From an uncultured Dehalococcoidia bacterium (GTDB lineage: Bacteria; Chloroflexota; Dehalococcoidia; Lucifugimonadales; Lucifugimonadaceae): a DNA stretch of 64,000 bases. The notes under the pieces are model-generated. The model made no database searches, was not told where the DNA came from, and saw nothing but the letters and a program-made list of their open reading frames with translations. Location of the stretch: assembly GCA_913052475.1 (NCBI GenBank), contig CAJXEJ010000004.1, forward strand, positions 1-64,000, read 5' to 3'. Shown here piece after piece: positions 18,669 through 27,864 of this stretch (position 1 is its first letter; each line of letters opens with the position of its first letter). Made by a program: the position numbers and the translations under genes.

Positions 18669-19838
18669 TCACGCCGGGAACACAATCACCTTCGACCCAT
18701 CGCGCGCGCACACTGTCACCCGGCTGCCGAGTTCGATCCCGTTGGCAGCCCGCCTACGAACACGTAGTAACGTACCCGAATCGAGCCGAATACTGTACTC
18801 GCTGAACTCACCTTCGAACTCCCGCGCCTCAACCATCGCCGTCCGCTGGTCATCCTCTCCAGCAAGCTCGATCTCCAGCTCCGACGCACGCATCAGCGCA
18901 AGCACCTGGCGACCGTCGAGGATTGAATTCTCGGTCGTAACCCTGACCGGGAACACACCGGCTTCTGTGACCACAACCTCACCCCGGTACACGCCAGGAA
19001 TAAGCTCGCACGGACCGATCAACCTAGCGACTGCAGCCGAAATCGGATTCTGATACACATCTTCTGGCGTACCGATCTGCTCAATACAGTTGTCGCCCAT
19101 CACGGCTATTCGATCTGAAGTAGCCAGTGCTTCTTCACGATCGTGAGTCACAAGCAGTGTAGTCGCTCCGGTCTCGTGAACAATCTTCTTGATGTCGCGA
19201 CGCAGTGCCGCTCGAAGTTGCCGGTCAAGGTTGCTGAACGGCTCATCCAGCAACAATGCCACTGGATCGGGAGCCAACGCCCGTGCAATCGCAACACGTT
19301 GCTGCTGACCACCAGAAAGCTCGTGAACGTAGCGAGATTCGTACCCGCTCATCCCAACCATCTTCAATACCGGAGCAATTCGAACTCGACGTTCATCGGC
19401 AGGCAGGTCTTTCAGTCCAAATTCAATGTTCTTCGCAACTGTCAGGTGAGGGAACAGCGCGTAGTCCTGAAACACAAGACCAATCCTGCGCTGGTCGGGG
19501 GGCACATGCACGAAAGACGTCCCAACTAACTTTCCACCGATGCGTATATACCCGTCCGAAACCTGTTCAAATCCAGCGATCACGCGAAGCGCAGTCGTCT
19601 TTCCAGCTCCACTCCGCCCCAAAATACTCACGAACTCGCCTGGTCGAACAAGCAGATTGAAATCACTGATCGCCGGAGTATCAGAACCAAGATATCTACA
19701 CTCCACACCCTGCAGGTGAATGACACCCGTCTCCTCAGAAAGAGGCGTAGGCGTGGAAGATGTACCTGACTCCACCTCGGTAGCCGAAGCGGTTGGAACG
19801 GAAAGACCAGCAGGTTTTCGTCGCCACGGCACCCTCAT
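18669..19838 (-). CDS. ferric-iron-type ABC transporter ATP-binding protein
   Basis: 389 aa. ABC ATPase with Walker A GRSGAGKTTALR (about residue 74), Q-loop GLVFQDYALFPH, signature LSGGQQQRVAIARAL, Walker B LLLDEPFSNLD and H-loop LLVTHDREEAL. The last about 110 residues form a TOBE-type regulatory domain (QVLALMRASELEIEL). The N-terminal 35 residues are a Ser/Thr-rich extension not needed for the fold. It is the third gene of a substrate-binding/permease/ATPase operon; its start overlaps the permease stop by 4 nt (19835-19838). It is FbpC/PotA-like; iron specificity is inferred from the binding protein. Confidence 0.9.
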   Translation of the reverse strand: MRVPWRRKPAGLSVPTASATEVESGTSSTPTPLSEETGVIHLQGVECRYLGSDTPAISDFNLLVRPGEFVSILGRSGAGKTTALRVIAGFEQVSDGYIRIGGKLVGTSFVHVPPDQRRIGLVFQDYALFPHLTVAKNIEFGLKDLPADERRVRIAPVLKMVGMSGYESRYVHELSGGQQQRVAIARALAPDPVALLLDEPFSNLDRQLRAALRRDIKKIVHETGATTLLVTHDREEALATSDRIAVMGDNCIEQIGTPEDVYQNPISAAVARLIGPCELIPGVYRGEVVVTEAGVFPVRVTTENSILDGRQVLALMRASELEIELAGEDDQRTAMVEAREFEGEFSEYSIRLDSGTLLRVRRRAANGIELGSRVTVCARDGSKVIVFPA

Positions 19839-21490
19839 CGGCCTGCCCCGTTCACATCAAGCGACCGGTCCGAAGTGCCCGAGTTGTCGCCGTGACCACG
19901 AAGAGTGAGATAGGCGGTCGGAACACCCGCGACCACAACAAGCAGCAACGCCGCAGCGGCCGTCTTTGCGAAGAACGCCTCTGATGCCGCCGACCAGATA
20001 GAAGACGAAAGCGTCCGATACCCGATAGGAGAAAGAATCAACGTCGCAGGAAGCTCTTTCATCGTCAGCAAGAACACCATCGCTCCACCAGCGAACGCGC
20101 CCGGCATCACGAGCGGAACAGTGACTGAGAAAATAACCTTCCACTGCGATCTACCCAAACTCTGAGCTGCTTCTTCCACTCTCGGACTCACCTGTAACAA
20201 CGAACTTCTCAGCGTCCCAACGCTCGCCGGCAAAAACAGAACACCGTACGCAAATATCAGCAACCATGTCGATTGATACAACGGACGTACGACATTGATT
20301 CCAAAAAACACTAAAGAAAGTGCTACCACGACACCCGGTAATCCAAAGCCGATATAGACCGAACGTTCGAAGAATCGACTTAATCGGCTCCGGAACCGAA
20401 CGGCAAGAATTGCGACCGGAAGAGCAGCCAACACGGTTGCCAGCGCAGCCAGAAGCGAGACATAAAGTGAGTTGCGAGCCGGAACCAGCAACGGCAACAA
20501 TTCCTGGTCGTTCAGGAGCCCACGCACCAACCAGTGAATAAGCACACCAACTGGAATCACTAGGCCAATCAACACCGGCACTGAAACCGCCGCTGCGCCA
20601 CCCCAGCGCCACCGACCCAGATCGAATCGATGCGATATTCGAACCGTCCCCACAGTACTTCGGTGGTAGGCACCACGCCCTCGCGTAAACCCTTCGCCCA
20701 GCAGCAACAAAACTGCAATAACCACGAGCACCAATGACAACACCGCCGCCAACGTACGATCGATCGACGACTGGTATTGAATCATGATCGTCGATGTGAA
20801 CGTCTGGTAACGCAACAACGCAACTCCGCCGAAATCACTCAACGTGTAAAGCGCGACCAGAAGCGATCCACTTGCAATCGCTGGTCGCAACATCGGCAAG
20901 GTCACCGCCCGAAACGCATGAACCGGTCCGTAACCCATCGCTCGAGCCGCTTCCTCCAATGCCGGATCCATCCTGCGCAAGGCACCCCGAACCGTCAGAA
21001 GCACGTACGGGTAGGTCATCAGAACCAGAACAAGAGTCGCACCACCCAGTCCGTAAATATCGGGAAGCCGATCGACCCCCAATCCCGAAAGCCAGCCCTG
21101 CAATACGCCTTTTGGTGAATACATCTCGATCACGGTCGCCGCCATCACAAAACTCGGCATCACGAGTGGCAACACCGAGGCGACCGATAGAACACGCCGT
21201 AAAGGAATATTTGATTTCACCGTCAACCACGCCACTGGAACGGCAACCGATACAGAAATAATCGTCACCAGACCTATCAGAAGGAACGTCCGACCAAACA
21301 CCGCAGCCGTATTCGCTCGCCAGACGATATCGATCCACTCCGATCCGGCGTCGATCGATCGAACCAGCAAATATACAACTGGAATAAGCGCCGCAAATGT
21401 GACTGCAGCAGCCGACGCCACTAAGAACGCTGGTGGTCGTTTTCCGTCAGAGGATTTCCACCCTGCTGAAATAGCGCCAGAAATAGTCAC
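19835..21490 (-). CDS. ferric-iron-type ABC transporter permease, two fused permease domains
   Basis: 551 aa with 12 predicted hydrophobic segments in two homologous halves. Each half has an ABC permease EAA loop: EAARAMGYGPVHAFRAVTLPML in the first and EEAAQSLGRSQWKVIFSVTVPLV in the second. This duplicated architecture is that of FbpB/FutB-type Fe(III) importers. It moves substrate from the binding protein across the inner membrane using the ATPase encoded next. It starts at the ATG at 21490, 113 nt downstream of the binding-protein stop. Confidence 0.9.
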   Translation of the reverse strand: MTISGAISAGWKSSDGKRPPAFLVASAAAVTFAALIPVVYLLVRSIDAGSEWIDIVWRANTAAVFGRTFLLIGLVTIISVSVAVPVAWLTVKSNIPLRRVLSVASVLPLVMPSFVMAATVIEMYSPKGVLQGWLSGLGVDRLPDIYGLGGATLVLVLMTYPYVLLTVRGALRRMDPALEEAARAMGYGPVHAFRAVTLPMLRPAIASGSLLVALYTLSDFGGVALLRYQTFTSTIMIQYQSSIDRTLAAVLSLVLVVIAVLLLLGEGFTRGRGAYHRSTVGTVRISHRFDLGRWRWGGAAAVSVPVLIGLVIPVGVLIHWLVRGLLNDQELLPLLVPARNSLYVSLLAALATVLAALPVAILAVRFRSRLSRFFERSVYIGFGLPGVVVALSLVFFGINVVRPLYQSTWLLIFAYGVLFLPASVGTLRSSLLQVSPRVEEAAQSLGRSQWKVIFSVTVPLVMPGAFAGGAMVFLLTMKELPATLILSPIGYRTLSSSIWSAASEAFFAKTAAAALLLVVVAGVPTAYLTLRGHGDNSGTSDRSLDVNGAGR

Positions 21491-21603
21491 GCAGACACCA
21501 CCAGGATTTCATAAGGTGATACCTGCAATGAAAACTCCAACATGTGTGTGCAACATGATTGGATCAAAATTGCTCGCAGATCGAATCTGCGTCAGCCCTT
21601 CCT

Positions 21604-22635
21604 TTACGGAAGAGCGCCTACCTCCCGGAGTAGATCCTGTGTTCCTTCAAGATCGGTCAGGTCGCCCAGATCGATCGAAGGTTTGGTGATATCTGCAAGA
21701 GCAGGCAACATATTATTCGGCTTAGCATTCTCGGTGAGCGGGAATTCGTACGTCTGAGAAGCAAAATACTGCTGACCCGATGCACTAAGCAGGAACTTGA
21801 TGAACTGCTCAGCAAGGTCCTTATTGTCGGAATCTTCGAGCATCCCAACACCTGCCACCAACACTACTGAGCCCGGATCGGCCGCCCGTGTGTAATAGTT
21901 CCTAGCCGCAAACGACTCGCCTTCTTCAGCGATGAACCGATGCAGGTAGTAGTGATTCACAAAACCAACTTCAATCTCGCCGGTACCTGCGGCTGCAACC
22001 GTCGGGGTGTTCTTCGCGTAGATTTTCGGTTCGTTTGCGACAATTCCCTCGAGCCATTCCTTGGTTCGAACCTGACCCCACTCCTGCCGCATTGCAGTAA
22101 TCATGGCGTGAAGTGATCCGTTGGTTGGGGGCCAACCGATTCGCCCCTTCCATTCAGGCTTAGCGAAATCCTCGATCGAATCGGGCAGATCAGCTTCGGT
22201 CAGCATATCGGTGTTGTAAACGATTACACGCGCCCGCCCCGACGTACCAACCCACTTACTTTCAGGATCCCGTGCCCAAACAGGAACTGAGTCCAAAATA
22301 TCGGTCGACAGTTCTGCAAGTAACGAATCAACCGCACCAAGACCACCCGGGTCCTGCGCAAAGAAAACGTCGGCAGGGGTGCGGCCGCCCTCTTCGAGTA
22401 ACGTCGCTGCCAACGGCCCGGTCGAACCGTAATTCACCTGGATTTTTGCCCCGGTTACCTCCTCGAAATCAGCGATCAACGGGGCGATCAACGATTCGCT
22501 GCGACCCGAATAGATAACAAGTACTTTCGAATCTGATGAGTCATAACTTGCACATGCAACGGCTACGACAGCCACGATAGTAAATAGCGCGACACTAACT
22601 ATTACACGCCACATAGTGGCAATACCTTTATTCAT
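21604..22635 (-). CDS. Fe(III) ABC transporter substrate-binding lipoprotein
   Basis: 343 aa from the ATG at 22635. That start has AGAGGT 8 nt upstream and opens an N-terminus MNKGIATMWRVIVSVALFTIV ending in a lipobox-like VACAS (Cys about residue 29). The frame is open up to a TTG at 22746, but that part lies in the promoter region. The mature part begins VLVIYSGRSESLIAPLIADFE, as in FbpA/FutA proteins. It has PADVFFAQDPGGLGAV and the tyrosine pair in GFVNHYYLHRF where FutA-type proteins bind iron. It captures Fe(III) at the outer face of the membrane. It is the first gene of the operon. Confidence 0.9.
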   Translation of the reverse strand: MNKGIATMWRVIVSVALFTIVAVVAVACASYDSSDSKVLVIYSGRSESLIAPLIADFEEVTGAKIQVNYGSTGPLAATLLEEGGRTPADVFFAQDPGGLGAVDSLLAELSTDILDSVPVWARDPESKWVGTSGRARVIVYNTDMLTEADLPDSIEDFAKPEWKGRIGWPPTNGSLHAMITAMRQEWGQVRTKEWLEGIVANEPKIYAKNTPTVAAAGTGEIEVGFVNHYYLHRFIAEEGESFAARNYYTRAADPGSVVLVAGVGMLEDSDNKDLAEQFIKFLLSASGQQYFASQTYEFPLTENAKPNNMLPALADITKPSIDLGDLTDLEGTQDLLREVGALP

Positions 22636-22735
22636 TCCACGACCTCTTGGCACAGTCGAATAGGAGCCGACAACCGGGTTTTCACAATTTCGCCGGTGCG
22701 TCTTATTCCGTTCGTATATCGAAATCCTTACCTTA

Positions 22736-22763
22736 ATAATACACAATTATCCTTGATTGACAA
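22736..22763 (-). promoter_or_regulatory. predicted sigma-70 promoter of the iron ABC operon
   Basis: On the minus strand, TTGTCA (22763-22758) and TATTAT (22741-22736) are separated by exactly 16 nt, close to the consensus. Transcription would begin near 22729, giving a leader of about 90 nt before the ATG at 22635. The -35 box lies inside the perfect palindrome at 22751-22769. Confidence 0.6.
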
Positions 22764-22769
22764 TCAAGG
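22751..22769. promoter_or_regulatory. 19-bp perfect palindrome, likely operator of the iron operon
   Basis: CCTTGATTGACAATCAAGG is an exact palindrome around A22760. Its inner part is a 7-1-7 repeat (TTGATTG-A-CAATCAA), the layout used by Fur-family regulators, though the sequence is not the classical Fur box. Outer bases ATT/AAT extend the symmetry after 2-nt gaps. It covers the predicted -35 box, so a bound regulator would block the promoter. Binding by a Fur- or DtxR-type protein is inference. Confidence 0.6.
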
Positions 22770-23047
22770 GCAATGAAAGACTTATTGGGTGCGTTTTTAT
22801 TCTGAATCACCTCTAGCACGTTTTTCAAATCATTTTACCTCCTTCATACTAATCATTTTATTCGTATATACGATGCACAAGTTGAATACAGCTGCCGATG
22901 AGGCCAGAAGATGAAGCGATATCGAATGAAACTATTCACAAAATACGTCGTATATCGAGCACGCACTCGTAATGCCGCGCCGCCTACAATCTGATCTACA
23001 GATTCTTTTGCTTCGGTCTAGTCGCAATCGATCCCAAAAAAACTCGC

Positions 23048-23437
23048 GTGCACAGTCGCATGTACAAACCCGAAATCACCTCACCCAACAAATCCCGGAT
23101 CGCCGTCGCTGGTATCGCGCTGCTCATGGTTCTTTTTTTGACCGCGTGTGATGATTTTTATTCCGACTCGCTGCCAACTCCCGATGTCGCCCAGCCAACA
23201 TCCGCCAACGTTCAATTTGGCGATCCTGAAGAAGTCCTCGTCGGTGGATGGGTAGCTTCTGGACCAAATATTGAACCGGATAGGGCTTATCTATCGCCAG
23301 AGGGAACATCGCTCATTATTGAAGTGATCGTGCCCGAAGAATTCGCTGAAGAGGCTAGGGACACACGGTCCCAATTCTGGGCGCAGGATGACACCACCAG
23401 CTCCGATGCTGAATACGAGTTCATCGTGGCGGAATAA
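23048..23437 (+). CDS. small lipoprotein, unknown function
   Basis: 129 aa. A basic N-terminus and hydrophobic stretch (IAVAGIALLMVLFL) end in the lipobox LTAC, with Cys near residue 34, so it is probably a membrane-anchored exported lipoprotein. After a short Pro/Thr/Ser linker (SLPTPDVAQPTSANV) comes a small beta-rich domain of about 70 residues ending in EYEFIVAE. I do not recognise the family. The start could be the GTG at 23048 or the ATG at 23060 (residue 5). The next lipoprotein gene begins 55 nt downstream on the same strand. Confidence 0.6.
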   Translation: MHSRMYKPEITSPNKSRIAVAGIALLMVLFLTACDDFYSDSLPTPDVAQPTSANVQFGDPEEVLVGGWVASGPNIEPDRAYLSPEGTSLIIEVIVPEEFAEEARDTRSQFWAQDDTTSSDAEYEFIVAE

Positions 23438-23492
23438 ACCACGTTCACTCACCCCGTATCAACTGACCCAACCCAAAAACGAAAGTAACTAA

Positions 23493-24395
23493 GTGAAAAT
23501 CTCGATCCGCACCGCAGTCATATTTCTGTCGGCAGTAACACTCGTCGCCATCGTAGCGTCATGCTCATCGGGCAAGTTGGATGAACCGACTTCTACGACT
23601 CAGCCCACCACGTCTTCAGCGACCGCAAAACCGGTGGTAACCGCTCGACCAACCGTTACTCAAATTCCGTCACCAACCAGCACACCTAGGACGACCGTCA
23701 CGCCTAACCCCACGGCAACCCCTACTCCGACACCGACGGCAACACCAACTCCCGCCCCACCTGGTTCACACGTCACTGAAATGGGAAGATTGGTCGCGGA
23801 ACGCGGAGTTGATTTCTCGACGTTATTTGTAGCCTCGGTCGGTGAAGCTCAGTGGCCAACCGCAGCACTCGGTTGTCCGGAACCCGGCACATATCACGAC
23901 ACTTCAGATGCTCCGTACAAAGGCCTGATTTACGTACTCGGCAACGGGGCATTGACGTGGGAGTATCACGTCAATGCCGACGATACAGTCGTAGCTCGCT
24001 GCGATGAACTCACACCTTCCAATGCATCTCTCGTTAATATCACAGATCAGTCAAATCTCCACGAAGCAACAAACCTCACTCTAATGCGGCGAAACTTCGA
24101 CAATGGAAATTTCGAGGTCAGAAGAGAGATGACCCCGCATGACATGGCAAGAGTAATCGACATTTTCGATCAACCTTCAGCCATATCTTATGCCGCCCCC
24201 TGCACAACGGTTTTCAGACTCGATTTCCAAACAGGCCGCGGTACCAGCAAGATCGAGTTCATCTGTGAAGAAAACCCTAAGGCATTCGATATCTACTGGA
24301 ACGACCTACACGGAAATGCGCCTATTCTCGGCCACATCATTGGCCCGTACCTGACCGGTGATCCGATCCCGGCCTTACCAACCGCCACTCAGTAA
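23493..24395 (+). CDS. lipoprotein with Thr-Pro repeat linker and C-terminal domain
   Basis: 300 aa from a GTG at 23493. The signal peptide ISIRTAVIFLSAVTLVAIVAS precedes lipobox Cys24 (VASCSS). Residues 30-92 are a low-complexity Thr/Pro linker with repeated PTPT units, the kind of wall or surface spacer common in Chloroflexota lipoproteins. The C-terminal 200 residues form a globular part with four or five Cys (ALGCPEPG, VARCDEL, AAPCTTV, FICEEN) that may form disulfides outside the membrane. It has no recognised catalytic motif. It is possibly cotranscribed with the preceding lipoprotein and with the AIR-synthase-like gene, which begins 17 nt after its stop. Confidence 0.7.
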   Translation: MKISIRTAVIFLSAVTLVAIVASCSSGKLDEPTSTTQPTTSSATAKPVVTARPTVTQIPSPTSTPRTTVTPNPTATPTPTPTATPTPAPPGSHVTEMGRLVAERGVDFSTLFVASVGEAQWPTAALGCPEPGTYHDTSDAPYKGLIYVLGNGALTWEYHVNADDTVVARCDELTPSNASLVNITDQSNLHEATNLTLMRRNFDNGNFEVRREMTPHDMARVIDIFDQPSAISYAAPCTTVFRLDFQTGRGTSKIEFICEENPKAFDIYWNDLHGNAPILGHIIGPYLTGDPIPALPTATQ

Positions 24396-24412
24396 CCACT
24401 CAGATCGACAAA

Positions 24413-25444
24413 ATGATGGATGAACTCGCGAATAGACGCCTGAAAGCGGGCAAGCTCCCACCAGATCTTCTCGCCAGTTTTCTGGACGATCTGAATCCTG
24501 CAGATAAACGGGTACTCCTCGGACCCGGCGTCGGCGAAGATGCCGCTCTCGTATCATTCGGCAGCTCAACTCTCATCGCAAAGTCCGATCCGATCACATT
24601 CGCAACCGACCGAATCGGTTGGTACGCAATTCAGGTCAACGCCAACGACATCGCAGCTTCTGGTGGGGTGCCGAAATGGTTTCTCGGAACACTCTTCCTA
24701 CCCGAAAATGAACCAGCCTCAACCGCGCGTGACATCTTCAAACAACTCCACAATGCCGCCGCTGAACTCGGAATCACATTGATTGGCGGGCACACCGAAA
24801 TTACCGTTGGCCTACCCCGACCGATCATTGCAGGAACGATGCTCGGTGAAGCTGCTCCATCTGAAACGGTGAACACTTCTTCTGCAAAACCCGGTAACGA
24901 CGTGATTCTCACTGCGGGAATAGCGATCGAGGGCACCGCAATCATCGCCCGAGAAAGCAAAGTCACGCTTCTCAAGTCCGGTCTATCCGAAACCGAATTA
25001 TCTAGAGCGGCTGAATTTCTCGATTCACCCGGAATATCGGTCGTCAAAGCGGCAACAATCGCTACTTCGACTGGTCACGTCACAGCAATGCACGATCCCA
25101 CCGAAGGTGGTCTTGCAGGAGCACTCGATGAACTCGCCCGGGCGTCGAACACAGGCGTCTTGATCGATTCCGAACTGGTACACGTCTACCCCGAAACCCG
25201 GACAATTTGCGATGCACTCAAACTCGATCCATGGGGATTGATCGCTTCGGGTGCATTACTCATCACTACTGATCCCGAAGGTTCATCGAAAATCATCGAT
25301 GCACTTGACCGTTCTGGATTTCCGTCTGCAGTAATAGGCAAAATAACCGATGCTAATGCCGGGCTCACCAGAATCGTCAATGGCTCTGTTGAACCGCTTC
25401 CCACGTTCGAACGCGATGAAATCGCAAGACTTTATTCTTCGTAA
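24413..25444 (+). CDS. AIR synthase-related protein (HypE/ThiL/SelD superfamily)
   Basis: 343 aa. The PurM-like fold is visible: LLGPGVGEDAALVSF (the G-x-G-D/E-D-A nucleotide/metal motif near residue 40), VNANDIAASGGVPKWFLGTLFLP (N-D-I-A-x-x-G), TLIGGHTEIT and, in the C-terminal half, HDPTEGGLAGALDELA. These match the AIR synthase-related group that includes hydrogenase factor HypE. However, the C-terminal PRIC tail of HypE is absent (it ends ARLYSS), and no hydrogenase genes are nearby, so HypE function is unlikely. It is probably an ATP-dependent enzyme of unknown substrate. ATG 24413 is chosen; a second ATG follows immediately. Confidence 0.75.
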   Translation: MMDELANRRLKAGKLPPDLLASFLDDLNPADKRVLLGPGVGEDAALVSFGSSTLIAKSDPITFATDRIGWYAIQVNANDIAASGGVPKWFLGTLFLPENEPASTARDIFKQLHNAAAELGITLIGGHTEITVGLPRPIIAGTMLGEAAPSETVNTSSAKPGNDVILTAGIAIEGTAIIARESKVTLLKSGLSETELSRAAEFLDSPGISVVKAATIATSTGHVTAMHDPTEGGLAGALDELARASNTGVLIDSELVHVYPETRTICDALKLDPWGLIASGALLITTDPEGSSKIIDALDRSGFPSAVIGKITDANAGLTRIVNGSVEPLPTFERDEIARLYSS

Positions 25445-25588
25445 ATCACCGGCACAGAAGGACAAGTCGCATATGTTCCGCTATCGCCCTAAGTTTCTTC
25501 AAACATTTAGAATGAAACCACAGGCGCGCTCGAGCGTGACCCAAGTCGTGCGCCAGCAAGTAAGCAATCAGCGATTCGCCCTCGATTT

Positions 25589-27796
25589 ATGACCACCATC
25601 CAACAGATCGGATCCGCCAAGGATCTAATGCACTCGGTACACAAGTACCTGCCAGCCGATCGCGCCTCGACGGTTGAAGATTCTCTCACTTACGCAATCA
25701 ACGCTCACGACGGCCAGCAACGAGATTCCGGCAAGCCATTCATAACTCACCCGATCGCCACGGCAATACGACTCGCCGATATGCGACTCGACATGACCAC
25801 TATCCAGGCAGCACTTCTGCATGACGTGATGGAAGACTGTGGAATTAGCTTCCAGGAACTCGAAAAAGAGTTCGGTCTTGAAGTTGCGAAACTCGTCGAT
25901 GGGGTCACGAAGCTGAAACGCCTCGACATGATCTCCGAAAACAGCGCAATGCTGAAGCAGATCGCCACCCCTGAGGCAACTCGGGCTGCATCACTCCGCA
26001 AGATGCTCGTCGCTATGGCGGAAGACGTCAGAGTGGTTCTAATCAAACTCTCAGACCGCCTGCACAACATGCAAACCCTCAGTCACCTTCCGGTGCCTAA
26101 ACAACAGCGAATCTCAAGAGAAACACTCGATATCTATTCGCCGCTGGCACATCGCCTCGGCATGTACGACATCAAATGGCAGCTAGAAGACCAGGCGTTT
26201 CGCTACCTCATGCCGCGTCAATACAAGTCGATCTCTCGACTGGTCAGTCGAAAACGCGCAGAACGCGAGATATATACCGAAGCCGCCGTCAAGGCGATCA
26301 AAGGCCCACTCGACGAAGCAGGAATTGAGTGTAAAGTCGATGGTCGGGTAAAACACCTCTACAGCACGTACAACAAGCTGCAACGCTACGAGCGAACGGG
26401 TCGCAAGTTCGACGAAATCTACGATCTCATCGCAATTCGAGTCGTCACCGACGCGCTCGGAGACTGCTACGCAGCACTTGGCGTAGTGCATTCGAAGTGG
26501 CGACCCGTTCCCGGTCAGTTTGATGACTACATCGCCAGCCCAAAAGAAAATATGTACCAGTCGCTTCACACTTCGGTGTGGGGCCCGGGTAACTATCCGA
26601 TCGAAGTTCAAATTCGTACCCAGGAAATGCACGAAACCGCCGAAGAAGGTGTCGCATCTCACTGGATGTACAAAGAGGGTGAAGACGGAGCGCCGAAGGT
26701 CGACAACTTCGAAACGAAGATGTCGTGGCTTCGCCAGCTACTCGACTGGCAGCGTGAGCTATCAGGTGATGATGAATACCTGGCAACCGTTCGCACCGAC
26801 ATCTTGCAGGACCAGGTCTTCGTCTACACACCTCAAGGTGATGTGAAAGACCTGCCAGCCGGTGCAACACCCATCGATTTTGCCTACCGCATCCACACCG
26901 ATCTCGGACACAACACTGTTGGAGCGGTCGTTAATGGCAAACTAACCGCCCTGAACACACCTCTCAACAACGGCGATGTTGTCGAGATTCGAAAAGCCCG
27001 CATCCCACGCGGCCCAAGCCTCGATTGGCTCAATCCCGATCTCGCATATCTTGTGACAGGTAGTGCTCAAACAAAGGTGAAACAGTGGTTCCGCAAGCAG
27101 GAGCGTCAGAGCAACGTTCGGCGTGGTAAAGATCTGCTCAAAAAGGAACTTCGCAGGCTTGGTCTCAAATTCAACGAAAAAGAAATCGTTGCCAGCCTCG
27201 ACTACGACAGCTTTGACGAACTCACTGAAGCCCTCGGTACCGGTCAAATATCAGTTGCCCGGGTCGCCGATACGCTGAGTCCTGCACCAGCCGAAGTATT
27301 CACACCCGAACTCAAATCAGGCAAACCGCCGACCGATCAAACCAAAGGTCTTGTGGTCATGGGTGAACCAGGACTGCTCACCCGAATCGCACGGTGCTGC
27401 AGCCCCGTATATGGAGACGAAATCACCGGATACCTCACTCGGGGTCGTGGAGTTACAGTTCACAGGCAGAGCTGCACGATCCTCCGAGATACCGAAGATT
27501 CTGATCGTCACATCCCCGTTGCATGGGGTCACTACGAAACGACCTACGCATCCCGGTTGCAGATAAAAGCCTTCGACCGTGTCGGCTTGATTCGCGATAT
27601 CACCAATGTCGTCTCATCAGAAAACGTAAATATTCACTCGCTCACATCAGATGAAGACGAGAAAACCAATGCGTGTACTGTCTCACTTACGGTGTACACT
27701 GCAGGGGTAGAGCAGTTAAGTCGGCTCTTCTCCCGCGTGGAAACGATCCCAGGTGTAGACAGTGTCTTCCGGGTCAGCGAAGCGCAGAGTTCATAA
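25589..27796 (+). CDS. rel: bifunctional (p)ppGpp synthetase/hydrolase, RelA/SpoT family
   Basis: 735 aa. The domain order is standard. The HD hydrolase has HDGQQRDSGKPFITHP and an intact LLHDVMED motif (His78-Asp79) plus LSDRLHNM. The synthetase domain about 215-345 has YDLIAIRVV and KENMYQSLHTSVWGP. A TGS domain about 405-465 includes VFVYTPQGDVKDLPAGATPIDFAYRIH. A C-terminal ACT domain about 655-730 includes RLQIKAFDRVGLIRDITNVVSS. With both catalytic centres present it should make and degrade the stringent-response alarmone. Residues about 595-615 carry the CCxPVYGDEI conserved-cysteine motif. Its start is 144 nt after the AIR-synthase-like gene. Confidence 0.95.
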   Translation: MTTIQQIGSAKDLMHSVHKYLPADRASTVEDSLTYAINAHDGQQRDSGKPFITHPIATAIRLADMRLDMTTIQAALLHDVMEDCGISFQELEKEFGLEVAKLVDGVTKLKRLDMISENSAMLKQIATPEATRAASLRKMLVAMAEDVRVVLIKLSDRLHNMQTLSHLPVPKQQRISRETLDIYSPLAHRLGMYDIKWQLEDQAFRYLMPRQYKSISRLVSRKRAEREIYTEAAVKAIKGPLDEAGIECKVDGRVKHLYSTYNKLQRYERTGRKFDEIYDLIAIRVVTDALGDCYAALGVVHSKWRPVPGQFDDYIASPKENMYQSLHTSVWGPGNYPIEVQIRTQEMHETAEEGVASHWMYKEGEDGAPKVDNFETKMSWLRQLLDWQRELSGDDEYLATVRTDILQDQVFVYTPQGDVKDLPAGATPIDFAYRIHTDLGHNTVGAVVNGKLTALNTPLNNGDVVEIRKARIPRGPSLDWLNPDLAYLVTGSAQTKVKQWFRKQERQSNVRRGKDLLKKELRRLGLKFNEKEIVASLDYDSFDELTEALGTGQISVARVADTLSPAPAEVFTPELKSGKPPTDQTKGLVVMGEPGLLTRIARCCSPVYGDEITGYLTRGRGVTVHRQSCTILRDTEDSDRHIPVAWGHYETTYASRLQIKAFDRVGLIRDITNVVSSENVNIHSLTSDEDEKTNACTVSLTVYTAGVEQLSRLFSRVETIPGVDSVFRVSEAQSS

Positions 27797-27864
27797 CGAA
27801 ATAAACTCAACAAATCGCAAATAATCGTATCCACAGCATTTAGAACAGTTACCAAGGAACATAA

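Larger units (their letters stand above)
22711..22958. repeat. three copies of a TCGTATAT(A)CGA palindrome
   Basis: TTCGTATATCGAA occurs at 22711-22723, TCGTATATACGA at 22862-22873 and TCGTATATCGA at 22948-22958. All lie in the gap between the divergent iron operon and the lipoprotein gene at 23048. They could be operator copies or chance AT-rich symmetry. Apart from these and the promoter, 22770-23047 holds nothing I can support. Confidence 0.35.

Noticed and set aside
22636-22746. 37-codon extension of the iron-binding protein
   Set aside because: It overlaps the predicted leader, and the ATG at 22635 has an RBS and begins a proper lipoprotein signal peptide.
26445-26870. Antisense ORFs within rel
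   Set aside because: They lie fully inside the well-conserved rel gene and have no independent signal.
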